In this document: positions 4,480 through 6,536 of the stretch, piece by piece
Layout: each line of letters opens with the position of its first letter
Numbering within the stretch: position 1 is the stretch's first letter
Assembly: GCA_026993705.1 (NCBI GenBank)
Contig: JALWSJ010000076.1
Coordinates: 1-6,536, forward strand
Direction of reading: 5' to 3'
Source: Flavobacteriales bacterium
GTDB taxonomy: Bacteria; Bacteroidota; Bacteroidia; Flavobacteriales_D; Parvicellaceae
DNA length: 6,536 nucleotides
The notes under the pieces: model-generated
Databases searched by the model: none
Told to the model about the DNA's origin: nothing
The model's input: only the letters and a program-made list of their open reading frames with translations
Translations under genes and position numbers: made by a program

Positions 4480-6536
4480 ATGAAACGTTCATTCAATGAA
4501 GAGAGTACTTTAAAAAAACTAAAGCACTTTCTACCGGCTCAAGTGCCTATTAAAGACTATGTGCAATACAACAACCTCCATCCTTTTCAAGATCTTGAAT
4601 TTTATGAAGCACTGAGGAAATCAGCACATATGTTAGGAAACAGAACTCTATTTTCATTAAAAGAATTTAGAGAAAAATATCAAAATGGCAAAATATCTAA
4701 AGAAGCAATTACGGAAGTTCTAAAAAATAACAAACCAAAAAATCAACAAAATATTTGGTGGGACAAAATGTTCCAACTTGAAGAACCTACGTTTTTTACT
4801 CCTCTCATAGGAAAACTAAGAAAGCATTGGGAAACCGATTATGGCGTAGATATGGACGGAATGGTTCGTCCTAATATTATGAGGTTAATCAACTCATATT
4901 TGGATCAAGGTATCGCCTTTGAAAACTTCCCTAAAACGTCAAAAAGTCTTCTTGATGCAGTAATTTATATTCAAGAAAACAGTTTTGCTAAACTGTTGCA
5001 ATCTCCAAGAGCAATTAAATTACTTTACAAAGAGGATAAAAAACTTTCTGATTTGTTATACCTTATTGTTGGAAACGAAGAATATTATGAGCAATATCTA
5101 TTCGACCAACAATTTACCCATCCGGGAATATCAGGTATGGTTACTACAATGGAATTAAAACCGGATTCAATTTATGATAAAAGACCTATCAAACTTTTCG
5201 ATTTTATCTACTTGGAGCTTCTTTTTGAGTTAGAATCGTTAGAGAAATTTGTAAGTAAAAACTTTAGACCTTTAGCAATAGGTGTGGATTTCCCCCCTGA
5301 AAATATTTTTGCGAAAGTTGAAAAAACAGAATATTGGCAAGTTTTGGAACTTTGGCAAGAAGCTTTTGAACTACATTACCATGACCAAGTTCTTGCAGGT
5401 ATAGCTACAGCAAATAAAGAAAAATCACAAAAGGTAACCACACAAGCTTTCTTTTGTATTGATGATCGTGAGGAATCAATCCGAAGAAATATAGAAATGA
5501 TACACCCCGAGTGCCAAACCTTTGGAACACCTGCACATTTTAATGTTGTTGCACGTTTTAAACCGGAAAAAGCAAGTTTTTCTACTAAAATATGTCCGGG
5601 ACCTTTTACACCGCAACATTTAATTAAAGAAAAAGACAGAAAAAAGAAACATATTAACGATATACATTTTCAAAATCATTCGCACAAATTCATGAGCGGT
5701 TTCTTTATCTCTCAAACTGTAGGCTTTTGGTCAACAATTAAATTATTTACTAATATCTTTAAACCAAAAGAAACTGCGGCTCAATATAATGCCCCAACAG
5801 ACCACATGGACTATAACTCTCAATTAATTTACGAAAATAAATCAGGAGAAAAAGAAGACGGATACCAAGTTGGATTCACAGTAAAAGAAATGATTAATCT
5901 TGTTTCTGAAGAATTAACCAAAAATGGATTAGTTAATAACTTCGCAAATCTTATTTACTTTTTTGGTCATGGTGGTAGTAGTACTAATAATCCCTACTTC
6001 TCAGCATACAATTGTGGAGCTTGTTCCGGACGTCCTAGCACAGTAAATGCAAGAGTTTTTGCACTAATGGCTAATAGAGAAGATGTAAGAAAAGGAATAA
6101 AAGAAAAAGGAATTTCTATTCCGGAAACTACTCATTTTATAGGTAGCTATCACGACACTACTCAAGATACGTTCGCTTATTTCGATGAAGATTTAATCCC
6201 ACATGAATTGAGAGATTTACACAGAGAAAATAAAGCGAAATTTGAAAAAGCCTTAGATAACAATGCTAAAGAAAGAGCTAGAGAATTTAGATTAATTAAC
6301 ATAAAAAGAGAGGCTAATAAAGTTCATCGAGATGTTAAAAAAAGAGCTGTAGTTCTTTTTGAACCAAGACCAGAATATGACCACTGTAATAACTCTTTGT
6401 ACATTGTTGGAAGTAGAAATCTTTCTAAAAATCTATATCTAGACCAAAGAGCTTTTTTAAACTCTTATGACTATAAAATTGATGAAGATGGAAAATTACT
6501 AGAACTCATTCTAAATGCCGGAACAGGAGTATGTGG
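4480..6536 (+). CDS. dabA: DabA, zinc-binding subunit of the DAB inorganic-carbon transporter (UPF0753/DUF2309), 3' end missing
   Basis: The first 685 residues of a UPF0753/DUF2309 (DabA) protein; the frame is open to the window edge, and family members are usually about 800 residues or more. DabA has a beta-carbonic-anhydrase-like active site and works with the membrane protein DabB, a NuoL-type ion-translocating subunit, to drive CO2 hydration and trap bicarbonate in the cytoplasm. The N-terminal LKHFLPAQVPIKDY followed by NNLHPFQ (about residues 14-37) is the family opening and fixes the start near 4480. CIDDREESIRR (326-336) gives C326 and D328, and FFGHGG gives H497 with C512 in YNCGAC; the C-x-D and H-to-C (15) spacings equal those of the four zinc-site residues of Halothiobacillus DabA (C351, D353, H524, C539). 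All four are present, so it should be active. Odd: the usual GGRHGGPNAR after CGAC reads SGRPSTVNAR, perhaps a lineage variant. No Shine-Dalgarno is seen. dabB is not upstream and is expected downstream. Confidence 0.93.
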   Translation, partial: MKRSFNEESTLKKLKHFLPAQVPIKDYVQYNNLHPFQDLEFYEALRKSAHMLGNRTLFSLKEFREKYQNGKISKEAITEVLKNNKPKNQQNIWWDKMFQLEEPTFFTPLIGKLRKHWETDYGVDMDGMVRPNIMRLINSYLDQGIAFENFPKTSKSLLDAVIYIQENSFAKLLQSPRAIKLLYKEDKKLSDLLYLIVGNEEYYEQYLFDQQFTHPGISGMVTTMELKPDSIYDKRPIKLFDFIYLELLFELESLEKFVSKNFRPLAIGVDFPPENIFAKVEKTEYWQVLELWQEAFELHYHDQVLAGIATANKEKSQKVTTQAFFCIDDREESIRRNIEMIHPECQTFGTPAHFNVVARFKPEKASFSTKICPGPFTPQHLIKEKDRKKKHINDIHFQNHSHKFMSGFFISQTVGFWSTIKLFTNIFKPKETAAQYNAPTDHMDYNSQLIYENKSGEKEDGYQVGFTVKEMINLVSEELTKNGLVNNFANLIYFFGHGGSSTNNPYFSAYNCGACSGRPSTVNARVFALMANREDVRKGIKEKGISIPETTHFIGSYHDTTQDTFAYFDEDLIPHELRDLHRENKAKFEKALDNNAKERAREFRLINIKREANKVHRDVKKRAVVLFEPRPEYDHCNNSLYIVGSRNLSKNLYLDQRAFLNSYDYKIDEDGKLLELILNAGTGVC

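Noticed and set aside
1..6536. CRISPR array, insertion sequence, tRNA, or phage/defence genes
   Set aside because: No regularly spaced repeats, transposase motifs, tRNA cloverleaf or known defence domains were seen.

Overview
The window reads as chromosomal DNA from a member of the Bacteroidota, most likely the Flavobacteriales. The evidence is an AT-rich base composition, starts with no Shine-Dalgarno sequence, promoter boxes of the TAnnTTTG type, a Bacteroidota-style surface lipoprotein with a GCTD...DDGSC motif, and a DUF4294-like protein typical of flavobacteria. The species cannot be named from sequence alone. All genes lie on the + strand.

Layout. Positions 1-142 hold a strongly structured non-coding element: two hairpins joined by a GC-rich linker, probably a structured RNA or dispersed element and possibly cut by the window edge. 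A TAnnTTTG promoter box (189-196) follows, then a 558-residue surface lipoprotein (223-1899). After 58 bases comes a 403-residue oxidoreductase of the alanine dehydrogenase / LYS1-type saccharopine dehydrogenase family (1958-3169), closed by a textbook intrinsic terminator (3191-3225). Next is a secreted DUF4294-like protein with a very basic C-terminal tail (3265-3918), ending in a weak terminator-like hairpin. A second TAnnTTTG box (3985-3992) sits almost on the start codon of a small unrecognised exported protein (3999-4358). A 121-base gap carrying a small hairpin and two pairs of 9-base-period direct repeats leads into dabA (4480 to the window end, incomplete).

How the genes relate. The terminator at 3191-3225 splits the window into at least two transcription units. 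The lipoprotein and dehydrogenase may share a transcript, because no terminator or promoter is visible between them, but they have no evident common pathway. dabA encodes the zinc-binding, beta-carbonic-anhydrase-like subunit of the DAB inorganic-carbon uptake complex. Its membrane partner DabB is not upstream here, so it should lie just downstream of the window or elsewhere. The small exported protein before dabA is the most obvious unknown with a suggestive neighbour. I see no CRISPR array, insertion sequence, tRNA, rRNA or clear defence system. Most of the window looks like an ordinary core genome region, and the least explained parts are the 5' structured element and the 3985-4479 stretch.
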